Source: an uncultured Lachnospiraceae bacterium
Lineage (GTDB): Bacteria; Bacillota; Clostridia; Lachnospirales; Lachnospiraceae
Assembly (NCBI GenBank): GCA_910580005.1
Contig: CAJTXH010000128.1
Location: 1-7,495, forward strand
Direction: 5' to 3'
DNA length: 7,495 bases
Shown here: one piece after another, positions 1 to 7,347 of the stretch
Position numbering within the stretch: the stretch's first letter is position 1
Layout of the letters: each line of letters opens with the position of its first letter
Translations under genes and position numbers: made by a program
Notes under the pieces: model-generated
Database searches by the model: none
What the model saw: only the letters and a program-made list of their open reading frames with translations
Told to the model about the DNA's origin: nothing

Positions 1-65
1 TTGCAATTTCAGAGGAGGGTACAAATTCATTTTATGTGGATGATGTTTCTCTTGTAAAGAAAGAA
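1..65 (+). repeat. Direct repeat, copy 1: end of a CBM module
   Basis: The first 65 bases match 583-647 with a single A/G difference (position 56 against 638), which is silent (GTA/GTG, both Val). Both encode the last strand of a CBM, including TNSFYVDDVSLVKKE. The repeat offset is 582 bp, or 194 codons, and so is in frame. This shows that another CBM, nearly identical at least at its end, precedes the first complete one. Copy 1 is cut by the window edge, so the full repeat length is unknown. Confidence 0.93.
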
Positions 66-3000
66 CCAACAGGAGATAATCCGGGGACTGACCCAGAACC
101 AGAAGACCCTAAGCCTGAAAAGAGTAAAAACCTTATAGACAATCCTTCATTTGATGGAGTTGACGGAAACAATGTTTACTGGTGGTATGCTTCAGGAAAA
201 ACACTGGAAGTTATAAAGGATGGAAATGGAAATGATGAAGGAAATTATGTAAAATTCAGCGGAAGAAGCAAACCAGAAGATGATTTGTCACAAAATATTA
301 TCCATGACGGCTGGTTAAATCCAGAAGATATTGAAAATAATACAGAGTATGAATTTAGCTGCTGGGTAAAGTTAGGTGAGGATTGTAGCAGTGATACCTC
401 TAAAATTAAAGCAGACCTCAAAATAGGGTATAAGGGCAGAGCAGAAAAATGGGATTATGACTACGGAAATGCCTGGGGGATAAAAGGCAATGAAGTGACA
501 GCTTCCAAGGATAAGTGGACACAAATTCATGGAAGTTTTATAACAGATTTAACAGCAGGTGAAGAACTGACAGAATTGCTTTTTGCAATTTCAGAGGAGG
601 GTACAAATTCATTTTATGTGGATGATGTTTCTCTTGTGAAGAAAGAAACATCAGAACCATCAACACCAACAGAACCACCAACACCAACAGAACCACCAAT
701 ACCAGGTCCAGGTGTAGATATTCCTGAAGATGGTACAAATATTTTAGATAACCCTTCATTTGATGAAAATACAGAGGGATGGTTTGCAACAGGAGAAGCA
801 GAACTTGAATATATCCCTGATGGTGATGCTGGGGGATATGTACATGTTACTAACAGGACAGAAACATGGAACTCACTTGCCCAGAATATTAGAGATAAAG
901 TTAAGAATAACACAAAGTATGATTTTAAATGCTGGGTAAAACTGGGTGATGAATATGATGCAGAGTCAATAGTTAAGGCAGGGCTTACAATAAAGTCTAC
1001 TGGTGACAATAATGGTGAGCCTGACTATGACGGATGGGGCATTTGGGGCAGTGTAGTTACAGCTTCTAAAGATGAGTGGAGAGAGCTTAAAGGAAGCTTT
1101 ACTACAAACTGGACAGGAGACCTTGAAGTTTTAGAGCTTAAAGTTGCTGATGAAACAGGCAAAAATTCATTTTATGTGGATGAACTTTCCCTTAAAGAAA
1201 ATGATATAGAGAAAAATATCCCTTCATTAAAGGACTGCTTTGTTTCTAAAAATGCAAAGTATGATTTTAAAGTTGGTGGTGCAATGACAACAGATTTGTT
1301 GTCTAATGAAAATAAGATGAAGCTTGTGCAGAAGCATTATAACAGTATAACATCAGGCAATGAAATGAAGCCGGATTATATTATTAAAGGGATTAATGAT
1401 GATGGCAGCTTAAAACTTGATTTTACTAATCCTGACAAAATGCTTGATTATTTCTGGAATTATAACAAGGGCAAAGCTGAAAAAGACCAGATACATATAC
1501 GTGGGCATGTACTTTGCTGGCATTCACAGACACCAGAAATTTTCTTTAAAGACAAAAGTGGTAATCTTCTTAGTAAGGATGCCATGAATAAAAGGCTTGA
1601 AGAATATATACAGAAAGTGCTTGAACATGTACAAGGGAAGTATCCAGGACTGGTATACTGCTGGGATGTTGTAAATGAGGCAATTGTACCAGGCCATAAT
1701 GAGAAAGGTGGTTTAAGGGTTAAGCCTGATGGTAAAGATGAAGAAACATTTTACCACCAGATTTACAAAGACAGCAATGAGTATATTATAAATGCATTTA
1801 AATATGCAGATAAATATGCAGATAAATCAGTAAAGCTTTTCTATAATGACTATGGCGAGACAGAACCTAAGAAAGTAGAATGCATATCAGCACTTGCAGA
1901 TGCAGTAAAAGCAGGCGGCGGAAGGATTGACGGCATTGGTATGCAGGCACATTATTCTATGGAGTACCCAAGCGCAGATGAGTTTTATAATGCAGTTAAA
2001 GAATATAGCAGGCATGTAAATGAAGTGCAGATTACAGAGCTTGATATGCTTGGAAGCGTGGATTATAATGGTGCCCCAGAAAATAAAGAATCAGAGCAGA
2101 AAAAATATGCAGAACGTTATAAGGAAATTATAGATAAAATCCTTCAGGCAAAAAATGAAGGTGTTAATATAACAGCATTAGTATTCTGGGGAATTACAGA
2201 TGATGATTCATGGCTGCTTTCACCAGAGTTCTCACAGGGAAGGCACAATATGCCGCTGCTGTTTGATGAGAATCTTAAAGCAAAGCCAGCTTTCTGGGCA
2301 ATAACAGGTGCTTCAAAGCCAGGGAAGCCTTCACATAAGCCAGGAGCTACACCTACAGCAGCACCAACGGCTACGCCTACACGTAAACCAGGTAATACAG
2401 GCAACCAAGGGGGTTCAGGTAGTTTAGGTATACCTACTTATTCTGGTGCACCAGCAAATTCAGCAGCACCAGTAAATTCCGCTGCACCAGCAAATTCTGC
2501 TGCACCAGTAAATTCTGCTGCGCCAGCTAACTCAGCTACGCCAGTAAATTCCGCTGCACCAGCAAATTCTGCTGCGCCGGCAAATTCTGCTGCACCAGGG
2601 ACTACTACTGAAGTTATTACAGATAATGTTACAGGTGCTGTTACAGAAACTACTACTACAGTAGAAGGCAATAAAACAACAGTAACAGAGAGGGTAGTCC
2701 TGCCTGGCAATATACAGAATGTTAAAGAAACTGTAACAGAAAATGTTGATGGGTTAATAAAAACAACAGAGAAGTACAAGAGCAATGTAGTTAATGCTGT
2801 ACTGGTTACAAATAAAGTTTCTAAGACAGATGGTACAATAGTTGAGTCTGAGTCTGCTATTTATACAGGGGTTTCAGATATCAGCAGCGATTATTCTGCT
2901 AAAGTTAAGATACCGGAAAGTTTCCTGTTAAGTGCAAAAGAAGCAGATGTAAGCAGTGTTGCCATTTATATTGAAAAACCTACAGTTGATGCTGTTACAG

Positions 3001-3854
3001 CAAACAAGGGACGCAAGATGGTTATAAAAGTAGCAGTGCCAAAAGTAGACGGTGTATCTGTTGATAAAGTTGTAGTGACAAAGGAAAGCATATCAAGTGC
3101 ATCAAATGGCTCAAAGAAGCTTGTTGTCAAGGTTGAGAATGCAGAACCTTCAAAATCATTTACTGTTACAATCCCTCAGAGTGAGCTTGCAAAAATGAAA
3201 GGGGATATTGATATAACAGTAAAGACTAAAAATGCACCAAATGCAGGCAGCATGAAAAAGAAAGTAGACAAAATATTATCTGCTAATGGTGTTAAAAGCG
3301 GCAACTCTTATGTTATATCTGTAGCAGGCAATAACACTAAAGGCGGAATTAAGGTTTCATCACCTGTCCTTGCTTCATCAGTAAGCGCAGGAGACAGTGT
3401 ATACGTATACAAATATAACAAGAAGACAGGCAAGCTTGAAGAAATTGCTAACAGCAAGAGGCCTGTGCTTGATGATGGCATGGCAGGCATTGAATGTTAC
3501 CCTGGAAATGATTATGTAGTTACAGATAAGGAATTAAGCGGTAAAAATGTCGTTACCCTGCTTGGAAGCTCAAAAGTTTCTGTTAAAAAAGCTTCTGTTA
3601 AGAAGGGCGGCAGTACAAAGGTTAATGTTAAGCTGCCTTCACAGCTTGTAGCAAAGGCAAGCCTTGGTAAGAGTGTGCCTTATGGAAAACAGGCAGCGGT
3701 TGTTACATATAAATCTTCCAATAAAAGCGTTGCCAAAGTATCAAAAGATGGTACAGTAAAGGCAAAAGGCAAAGGTAAAGCTGTAATAACTGTAAAGGTA
3801 AAACTTGCAAATGGCAAGGTTAAGACATTTAAGAAAAAAGTAACTGTAAAATAA
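1..3854 (+). CDS. Multimodular GH10 endo-1,4-beta-xylanase, 5'-truncated by window edge
   Basis: Reading is open from position 3 and ends at TAA 3852-3854, giving 1283 visible residues. The true start and signal peptide lie upstream; the GTG at 36 is an internal Val in a CBM strand (FYVDDVSL), not a start. Counting that Val as residue 1, the order is: CBM tail (to ~8); CBM_4_9/CBM22-like module 32-204; TPTEPP linker; second such module 235-389; GH10 391-759; Pro/Ala/Asn/Ser linker ~760-855; unrecognised beta-rich region ~856-1179; lysine-rich Big_2-like domain 1180-1272. GH10 hallmarks are RGHVLCWHSQTP, acid/base Glu548 in WDVVNEA, IDGIGMQAHYS, nucleophile Glu668 in ITELDM, and VFWGITDDDSW, so activity is expected. 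By family, the enzyme hydrolyses internal beta-1,4 bonds of xylan outside the cell, with retention of configuration. No LPXTG motif, SLH domain or dockerin is visible, so surface attachment through the C-terminus is inference. The GH10 call is near certain; exact CBM families are less so. Confidence 0.96.
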   Translation, partial: AISEEGTNSFYVDDVSLVKKEPTGDNPGTDPEPEDPKPEKSKNLIDNPSFDGVDGNNVYWWYASGKTLEVIKDGNGNDEGNYVKFSGRSKPEDDLSQNIIHDGWLNPEDIENNTEYEFSCWVKLGEDCSSDTSKIKADLKIGYKGRAEKWDYDYGNAWGIKGNEVTASKDKWTQIHGSFITDLTAGEELTELLFAISEEGTNSFYVDDVSLVKKETSEPSTPTEPPTPTEPPIPGPGVDIPEDGTNILDNPSFDENTEGWFATGEAELEYIPDGDAGGYVHVTNRTETWNSLAQNIRDKVKNNTKYDFKCWVKLGDEYDAESIVKAGLTIKSTGDNNGEPDYDGWGIWGSVVTASKDEWRELKGSFTTNWTGDLEVLELKVADETGKNSFYVDELSLKENDIEKNIPSLKDCFVSKNAKYDFKVGGAMTTDLLSNENKMKLVQKHYNSITSGNEMKPDYIIKGINDDGSLKLDFTNPDKMLDYFWNYNKGKAEKDQIHIRGHVLCWHSQTPEIFFKDKSGNLLSKDAMNKRLEEYIQKVLEHVQGKYPGLVYCWDVVNEAIVPGHNEKGGLRVKPDGKDEETFYHQIYKDSNEYIINAFKYADKYADKSVKLFYNDYGETEPKKVECISALADAVKAGGGRIDGIGMQAHYSMEYPSADEFYNAVKEYSRHVNEVQITELDMLGSVDYNGAPENKESEQKKYAERYKEIIDKILQAKNEGVNITALVFWGITDDDSWLLSPEFSQGRHNMPLLFDENLKAKPAFWAITGASKPGKPSHKPGATPTAAPTATPTRKPGNTGNQGGSGSLGIPTYSGAPANSAAPVNSAAPANSAAPVNSAAPANSATPVNSAAPANSAAPANSAAPGTTTEVITDNVTGAVTETTTTVEGNKTTVTERVVLPGNIQNVKETVTENVDGLIKTTEKYKSNVVNAVLVTNKVSKTDGTIVESESAIYTGVSDISSDYSAKVKIPESFLLSAKEADVSSVAIYIEKPTVDAVTANKGRKMVIKVAVPKVDGVSVDKVVVTKESISSASNGSKKLVVKVENAEPSKSFTVTIPQSELAKMKGDIDITVKTKNAPNAGSMKKKVDKILSANGVKSGNSYVISVAGNNTKGGIKVSSPVLASSVSAGDSVYVYKYNKKTGKLEEIANSKRPVLDDGMAGIECYPGNDYVVTDKELSGKNVVTLLGSSKVSVKKASVKKGGSTKVNVKLPSQLVAKASLGKSVPYGKQAAVVTYKSSNKSVAKVSKDGTVKAKGKGKAVITVKVKLANGKVKTFKKKVTVK
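583..647 (+). repeat. Direct repeat, copy 2: end of a CBM module
   Basis: This is the partner of the repeat at the window start, identical at 64 of 65 positions. It forms the last beta strand of the CBM encoded at 129-647. Identity stops just after the KKE codons, where the two linkers diverge (PTGDNPG against TSEPSTP), so the duplication unit is probably the CBM module and not the module plus linker. Confidence 0.93.
663..698 (+). repeat. Two perfect 18-bp repeats encoding TPTEPP linker
   Basis: The unit ACACCAACAGAACCACCA occurs twice without a mismatch (663-680 and 681-698) and encodes TPTEPP twice. It lies between two CBM modules of the first xylanase. Pro/Thr/Glu-rich spacers of this kind act as extended flexible linkers in secreted polysaccharidases. 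A partial third unit (ATACCAGGTCCA) follows. Confidence 0.9.
1468..1522 (+). repeat. 55-bp block identical to the second xylanase gene, copy 1
   Basis: These 55 bases are identical to 4944-4998, with mismatches at both flanks. They encode the GH10 stretch from KGKAEKDQ through RGHVLCWH, a substrate-binding motif region. Perfect identity at silent positions here, against scattered silent changes elsewhere in the GH10 pair, fits recent duplication or local gene conversion. Confidence 0.9.
2451..2594 (+). repeat. Eight 18-bp tandem repeats encoding P[A/V]NSA[A/T] linker
   Basis: Eight consecutive in-frame 18-bp units of the form CCAGYAAATTCNGCWGCN encode PANSAA or PVNSAA (residues 806-853 counted from position 36). 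Alanine and valine alternate at the second position in the first six units (A,V,A,V,A,V) and then A,A; the fifth unit ends in Thr. The array lies just after GH10 and forms a flexible low-complexity spacer before the C-terminal region. Silent third-base differences between units show that the array is not brand new. Copy number could vary between strains by slippage; this is inference. Confidence 0.95.
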
Positions 3855-3881
3855 ACTATAAAACAGTATATTATTTTATAA

Positions 3882-3917
3882 GGCAGCCTTGCTTTAATAG
3901 TAAGGCTGCTGGCTTTC
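3882..3917 (+). terminator. Rho-independent terminator after the first xylanase gene
   Basis: GCAGCCTTGCT (3883-3893) pairs with AGTAAGGCTGC (3899-3909) in an 11-bp stem with one G-U pair and a 5-nt TTAAT loop; 3882/3910 can add a G-U pair. It starts 28 bp after the TAA. The following tract (GGCTTTCTCT) is only moderately T-rich, so termination may be incomplete. It separates the two xylanase genes and argues for separate transcripts. Confidence 0.75.
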
Positions 3918-3952
3918 TCTATAATTTGCACCGGTTTTTTCTATAATTTACA
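3914..3952 (+). repeat. Pair of 17-bp AT-rich direct repeats in the intergenic region
   Basis: TTTCTCTATAATTTGCA (3914-3930) and TTTTTCTATAATTTACA (3936-3952) match at 15 of 17 positions and start 22 bp apart, about two helical turns. Each contains TATAAT, but neither has a good -35 hexamer at normal spacing. They could be regulator half-sites, alternative promoter elements or slippage products. The role is unknown. Confidence 0.5.
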
Positions 3953-3983
3953 GGGACAAAATTTTACATGGAATATTTATAAT
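3953..3983 (+). promoter_or_regulatory. Candidate sigma-A-type promoter for the second xylanase gene
   Basis: A perfect TATAAT lies at 3978-3983, about 84 bp before the ATG. The best -35-like hexamer is GGGACA (3953-3958), a partial match to TTGACA with a 19-bp spacer, longer than optimal. A start near 3990 would leave a 5' leader of about 75 nt. The region is very AT-rich, so a chance TATAAT is possible and the -35 element is weak. Confidence 0.35.
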
Positions 3984-4002
3984 AGAAATGGAGTATAGTA
4001 AA

Positions 4003-4014
4003 ACAGATGTCTGT
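4003..4014 (+). promoter_or_regulatory. Short palindrome ACAGA-TG-TCTGT, possible operator
   Basis: Two perfect 5-bp arms (4003-4007 and 4010-4014) flank a 2-bp centre, between the candidate -10 and the ribosome binding site. The position would suit a repressor or transcript-level element controlling the second xylanase. The arms are short enough to arise by chance, so this is a weak call. Confidence 0.2.
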
Positions 4015-4052
4015 ATCCTGATGTTTGTTTTCATAATTAAAATTACAATATT

Positions 4053-4060
4053 GGAGGAGG
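4053..4060 (+). promoter_or_regulatory. Strong ribosome binding site GGAGGAGG
   Basis: GGAGGAGG is strongly complementary to the 3' end of Firmicute 16S rRNA and ends 6 nt before the ATG at 4067. It fixes the start of the second xylanase, and the signal peptide read from that ATG agrees. Confidence 0.93.
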
Positions 4061-4066
4061 TTTTAT

Positions 4067-7000
4067 ATGTTTACAAGAAATCTAAGAAAAGTAACTTGTA
4101 CTACATTATGTGCATCAATGGTTTTAACAGGTGCATTTACAGGCTTTCCGGAAACTGTTGCCAATGCGTCTGCGGAAGACGCTAATATTCTTAATAACCC
4201 GTCATTCAGTGAAAATACAGATGGATGGTTTGCAACAACAATGGGCACAGCAAAGCTGGAGTTTGTAAATGACGGAAAAGGACATGACCAGGATGGTGGT
4301 TATGTAAAGGTTTCTGAAAGGACTGAAGAGTGGAATTCTCTTGCACAGACTATTAAAGACAAGGTAAAAAATAATACAAAGTATGATTTTAGCTGCTGGG
4401 TAAGGCTGGGTGAAGAATACACAGCAGAATCAACAGTTAAGGTAGGGCTTACGATAAATGCCAGCGGCGATAACAACGGTGATGCTATATATGATGGCTG
4501 GGGCATATCAGGCAATACAGTAACAGCATCTAAAGATGAATGGAGGCAGATAAAAGGAAGCTTTACTGCAAACTGGTCAGGAGACCTTACAGAACTGCAG
4601 TTTAAGGTTGCTGATGAAACATGTAAGAATTCATTTTATGTAGATGACATTTCCCTTACAGAAAATAATGCTGATTTATCAGTAGAGAAAGACATTCCTT
4701 CATTAAAAGATTACTTTGTTTCTAAAAATCCAAAGTACGACTTTAAAGTTGGTGGTGCGCTTACAGCAGATATACTGACAAATGAAAATAAGATGCAGCT
4801 TGTACAGAAGCATTATAACAGTGTAACAGCAGGTAATGAAATGAAGCCTGATTATATTATTAAAGGCATTAATGATGATGGCAGCTTAAAGCTTGACTTT
4901 ACTACTCCTGATACTACACTTGATGCTTTCTGGAAGTATAACCAGGGCAAAGCTGAAAAAGACCAGATACATATACGTGGGCATGTACTTTGCTGGCACT
5001 CACAGACACCAGACTTTTTCTACAAGGACAAGAGTGGCAATCTTCTTAGTAAAGATGCTATGAATAAAAGGCTTGAAGAATATATCCAGAAAGTGCTTAC
5101 ACATGTACAGGAAAAATATCCAGGGCTTGTATATTGCTGGGACGTTGTAAATGAGGCAATTATACCAGCTGATGGTGAAAAAGGCGGTCTCAGGGTTGCA
5201 GATGGCAAAGGGGAGACAAATTACCACAAGATTTATAAAGACAGCAATGAGTATATTATAAATGCGTTTACATATGCAAATAAATATGCAGACAAGTCAG
5301 TAAAGCTTTTCTATAATGACTATGGCGAGACAGACCCTGTAAAAGTAAAATGCATATCAGAACTTGCAGATGCAATAAAAGCTTCAGCAGGCGCAAGGAT
5401 TGACGGCATTGGCATGCAGTCACATTATTCTATGGAAAGCCCAAGTACAAATGAGCTTTATAATGCTATTACAGAATATGGCAAGCATGTAGATGAAGTG
5501 CAGATTACAGAGCTTGATATGCTTGCAAGCAAGAACTATGACGGCAGTGCAGAACAGAAAGAAACAGAGGAAACAAAGCTGGCATACCGTTATAAGGAAA
5601 TTATGGATACAATCCTCAGGACAAAAGATGAAGGTGTTAATATAACAGCAGTAGTATTCTGGGGAGTTGCAGATGATGATTCATGGCTGATTTCACCAGA
5701 GTTCTCACAGGGAAGGCATAATATGCCATTGCTTTTTAATGATGAACTTAAGGCAAAACCAGCTTTCTGGGGAATAGTAGACCCTTCAAGGCTTATGCCA
5801 AATATTAATGAAGAAGATGTACTCCAGAGTGAAGAAAAAGACTGGTCACTTGCACAGCCAGTAAACATCAGCTCAGATGGCAAATCATCAATGAAGCTTT
5901 TATGGAAAGATGGCACATTTTATGTACAGGTAACAGTTAAAGATACAACAGATGATGCAGAAGATAAAGTAACAATCTATCTTGACAAGGATAATGCAAA
6001 GGCTGACAATGCTAACGGTGTTGAAACTGTTACTATAAAAAGGTCTGAAGCTAAAGCAACAGCAGATGGCTATGTAGCAGAGAAAGAATTTAATATTGCC
6101 GGCAAAGCAGCAAATGCAAATCTTGGCCTTGATGTAACAGTATCTGATGGGGCAACAGGAAATGTACAGTGCTGGAATGATATGCAGATGAAACAGGCAG
6201 AGAGAAGCAAGTATTATGGTACAGTGACATTAAAGCCATTTATGGTAATTAATAAGGGTTCAGCAGTTGTTGATGCTGAGATTGACGAAGCATGGAATGA
6301 CATAACACCATATAACCTTACAGTAAGCTCTAACCCTGCTACTTCTACAAAAGGCACAGTTAAGACAATGTGGGATGAAGATTACCTTTATGTGCTTATG
6401 CAGGTACAGGATTCAGTCCTTAATAAAGATAATGCTAATGAGTATGAGCAGGACTCAGTTGAAATATTTATAGACGAAAACAATGGCAAGACTGAAGCCT
6501 ATGAGGAAGATGACTGCCAGTACAGGATAAACTATAAAAATGAATTAAGTTTCAATGGTGAGAACTGCATTGAAGACAATATCCAGAGTGCAGCAAAAGA
6601 AACAGGAAACGGATATATTGTAGAAGCAAAGATTAAATTCAATAAAGTTAAAGGCGCAAACAATAACCTTATAGGTGTTGATTTCCAGATAAATGATGCA
6701 GATGCATCAGGCACACGTACAGGAACAATTAACTGGTATGATGCTTCTGGAATGGGTTATGCAAAGCCATCAGTATTTGGTACAGCTAAACTTTCAGACG
6801 GTACAACACCAAGTGAGCCATCAACACCAGGCGAGCCAGGAAAAAATGCTGTTGACATTAGCACAGCAAGTATTTCTGGAATAAAGAATTACAGCTATAC
6901 AGGTGAAGAAATTAAACAGGCTATAACTGTAGAAGCAGCTGGAAAGCAGTTAGCAGAAGGCACAGACTATACAGTATCTTACAATAATAATATTAATGCT

Positions 7001-7330
7001 GGAAATGCAGAAGTTACAATTACTGGCTGCGGTGACTATACTGGAACAGTAACAAAGGCATTTAAGATAACAAAAGCTAAACAGAAAATCCAGCTTAAGA
7101 AAACATCTTATAAGAAAGTAGTTGGCAGCAAGAGCTTTAAATTAAGCGGAATTAAGGCTATTGGTAAATTAACTTATAAGAGTTCAAAGAAGAGTGTTGC
7201 AACTGTAAATAAAAAAGGCAAGGTTACAATAAAAGGAAAAGGAACAGCTAAAATTACAGTAACAGCAGCAGGTGACAAAAACCATAAAAAAGCAACAGCA
7301 ACAGTTAAAGTAAAAGTAACAAAAAAATAG
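4067..7330 (+). CDS. Secreted GH10 endo-1,4-beta-xylanase with CBM22-like and two CBM9-like modules
   Basis: Complete 1087-residue protein. The ATG at 4067 is chosen because GGAGGAGG lies 6 nt upstream and a signal peptide follows: basic start MFTRNLRKV, a hydrophobic stretch, and likely cleavage after ANA or ASA (residues 34-36). Domains: CBM_4_9/CBM22-like 40-200; GH10 206-575; CBM9-like 577-725; second CBM9-like 726-909; Pro/Glu linker 910-930; YTG-type Ig-like repeat 931-1006; lysine-rich Big_2-like C-terminus 1007-1087. GH10 keeps RGHVLCWHSQTP, acid/base Glu363 in WDVVNEA, nucleophile Glu482 in ITELDM and VFWGVADDDSW. In the second CBM9, Trp769 (TMWDEDYLYV) and Trp890 (INWYDASG) sit where CBM9 modules usually hold their ligand-stacking tryptophans. 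By family, it cuts xylan outside the cell, and CBM9 modules commonly bind reducing ends of glycan chains. The order resembles surface xylanases of gut Roseburia. No sortase motif or transmembrane anchor is visible. A terminator-like hairpin upstream suggests its own transcript. Confidence 0.97.
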   Translation: MFTRNLRKVTCTTLCASMVLTGAFTGFPETVANASAEDANILNNPSFSENTDGWFATTMGTAKLEFVNDGKGHDQDGGYVKVSERTEEWNSLAQTIKDKVKNNTKYDFSCWVRLGEEYTAESTVKVGLTINASGDNNGDAIYDGWGISGNTVTASKDEWRQIKGSFTANWSGDLTELQFKVADETCKNSFYVDDISLTENNADLSVEKDIPSLKDYFVSKNPKYDFKVGGALTADILTNENKMQLVQKHYNSVTAGNEMKPDYIIKGINDDGSLKLDFTTPDTTLDAFWKYNQGKAEKDQIHIRGHVLCWHSQTPDFFYKDKSGNLLSKDAMNKRLEEYIQKVLTHVQEKYPGLVYCWDVVNEAIIPADGEKGGLRVADGKGETNYHKIYKDSNEYIINAFTYANKYADKSVKLFYNDYGETDPVKVKCISELADAIKASAGARIDGIGMQSHYSMESPSTNELYNAITEYGKHVDEVQITELDMLASKNYDGSAEQKETEETKLAYRYKEIMDTILRTKDEGVNITAVVFWGVADDDSWLISPEFSQGRHNMPLLFNDELKAKPAFWGIVDPSRLMPNINEEDVLQSEEKDWSLAQPVNISSDGKSSMKLLWKDGTFYVQVTVKDTTDDAEDKVTIYLDKDNAKADNANGVETVTIKRSEAKATADGYVAEKEFNIAGKAANANLGLDVTVSDGATGNVQCWNDMQMKQAERSKYYGTVTLKPFMVINKGSAVVDAEIDEAWNDITPYNLTVSSNPATSTKGTVKTMWDEDYLYVLMQVQDSVLNKDNANEYEQDSVEIFIDENNGKTEAYEEDDCQYRINYKNELSFNGENCIEDNIQSAAKETGNGYIVEAKIKFNKVKGANNNLIGVDFQINDADASGTRTGTINWYDASGMGYAKPSVFGTAKLSDGTTPSEPSTPGEPGKNAVDISTASISGIKNYSYTGEEIKQAITVEAAGKQLAEGTDYTVSYNNNINAGNAEVTITGCGDYTGTVTKAFKITKAKQKIQLKKTSYKKVVGSKSFKLSGIKAIGKLTYKSSKKSVATVNKKGKVTIKGKGTAKITVTAAGDKNHKKATATVKVKVTKK
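4944..4998 (+). repeat. 55-bp block identical to the first xylanase gene, copy 2
   Basis: This is the partner of 1468-1522, lying 3476 bp downstream in the same orientation. It covers the same conserved GH10 motif. Two direct copies of this length could support homologous recombination that would fuse the two genes into one chimera; no such event is visible here. Confidence 0.9.
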
Positions 7331-7347
7331 AAAGATAACCAGTGTCC

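Noticed and set aside
2451..2594. Regular repeats as a CRISPR array
   Set aside because: The units are 18 bp, in frame, contiguous and without spacers; they encode a protein linker.
2438..2785. 115-codon minus-strand reading frame rich in Ala, Glu and Phe
   Set aside because: It is the reverse reading of the 18-bp linker repeats and the Thr-rich segment; its repetitiveness comes from the real gene.
36..3854. GTG at 36 as the start of the first xylanase
   Set aside because: The frame is open upstream to the window edge and this Val lies within a conserved CBM strand (FYVDDVSL). No ribosome binding site or signal peptide fits there.
4097..4114. Possible lipoprotein signal (Cys11 or Cys15) in the second xylanase
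   Set aside because: Residues before the cysteines do not form a lipobox, the cysteines precede or lie inside the hydrophobic part, and ANASA downstream is a good signal peptidase I site.
3988..4185. 65-codon plus-strand reading frame across the intergenic region and the start of the second xylanase
   Set aside because: It overlaps the well-supported start of the second xylanase in another frame, has no ribosome binding site, and shows no recognisable protein.
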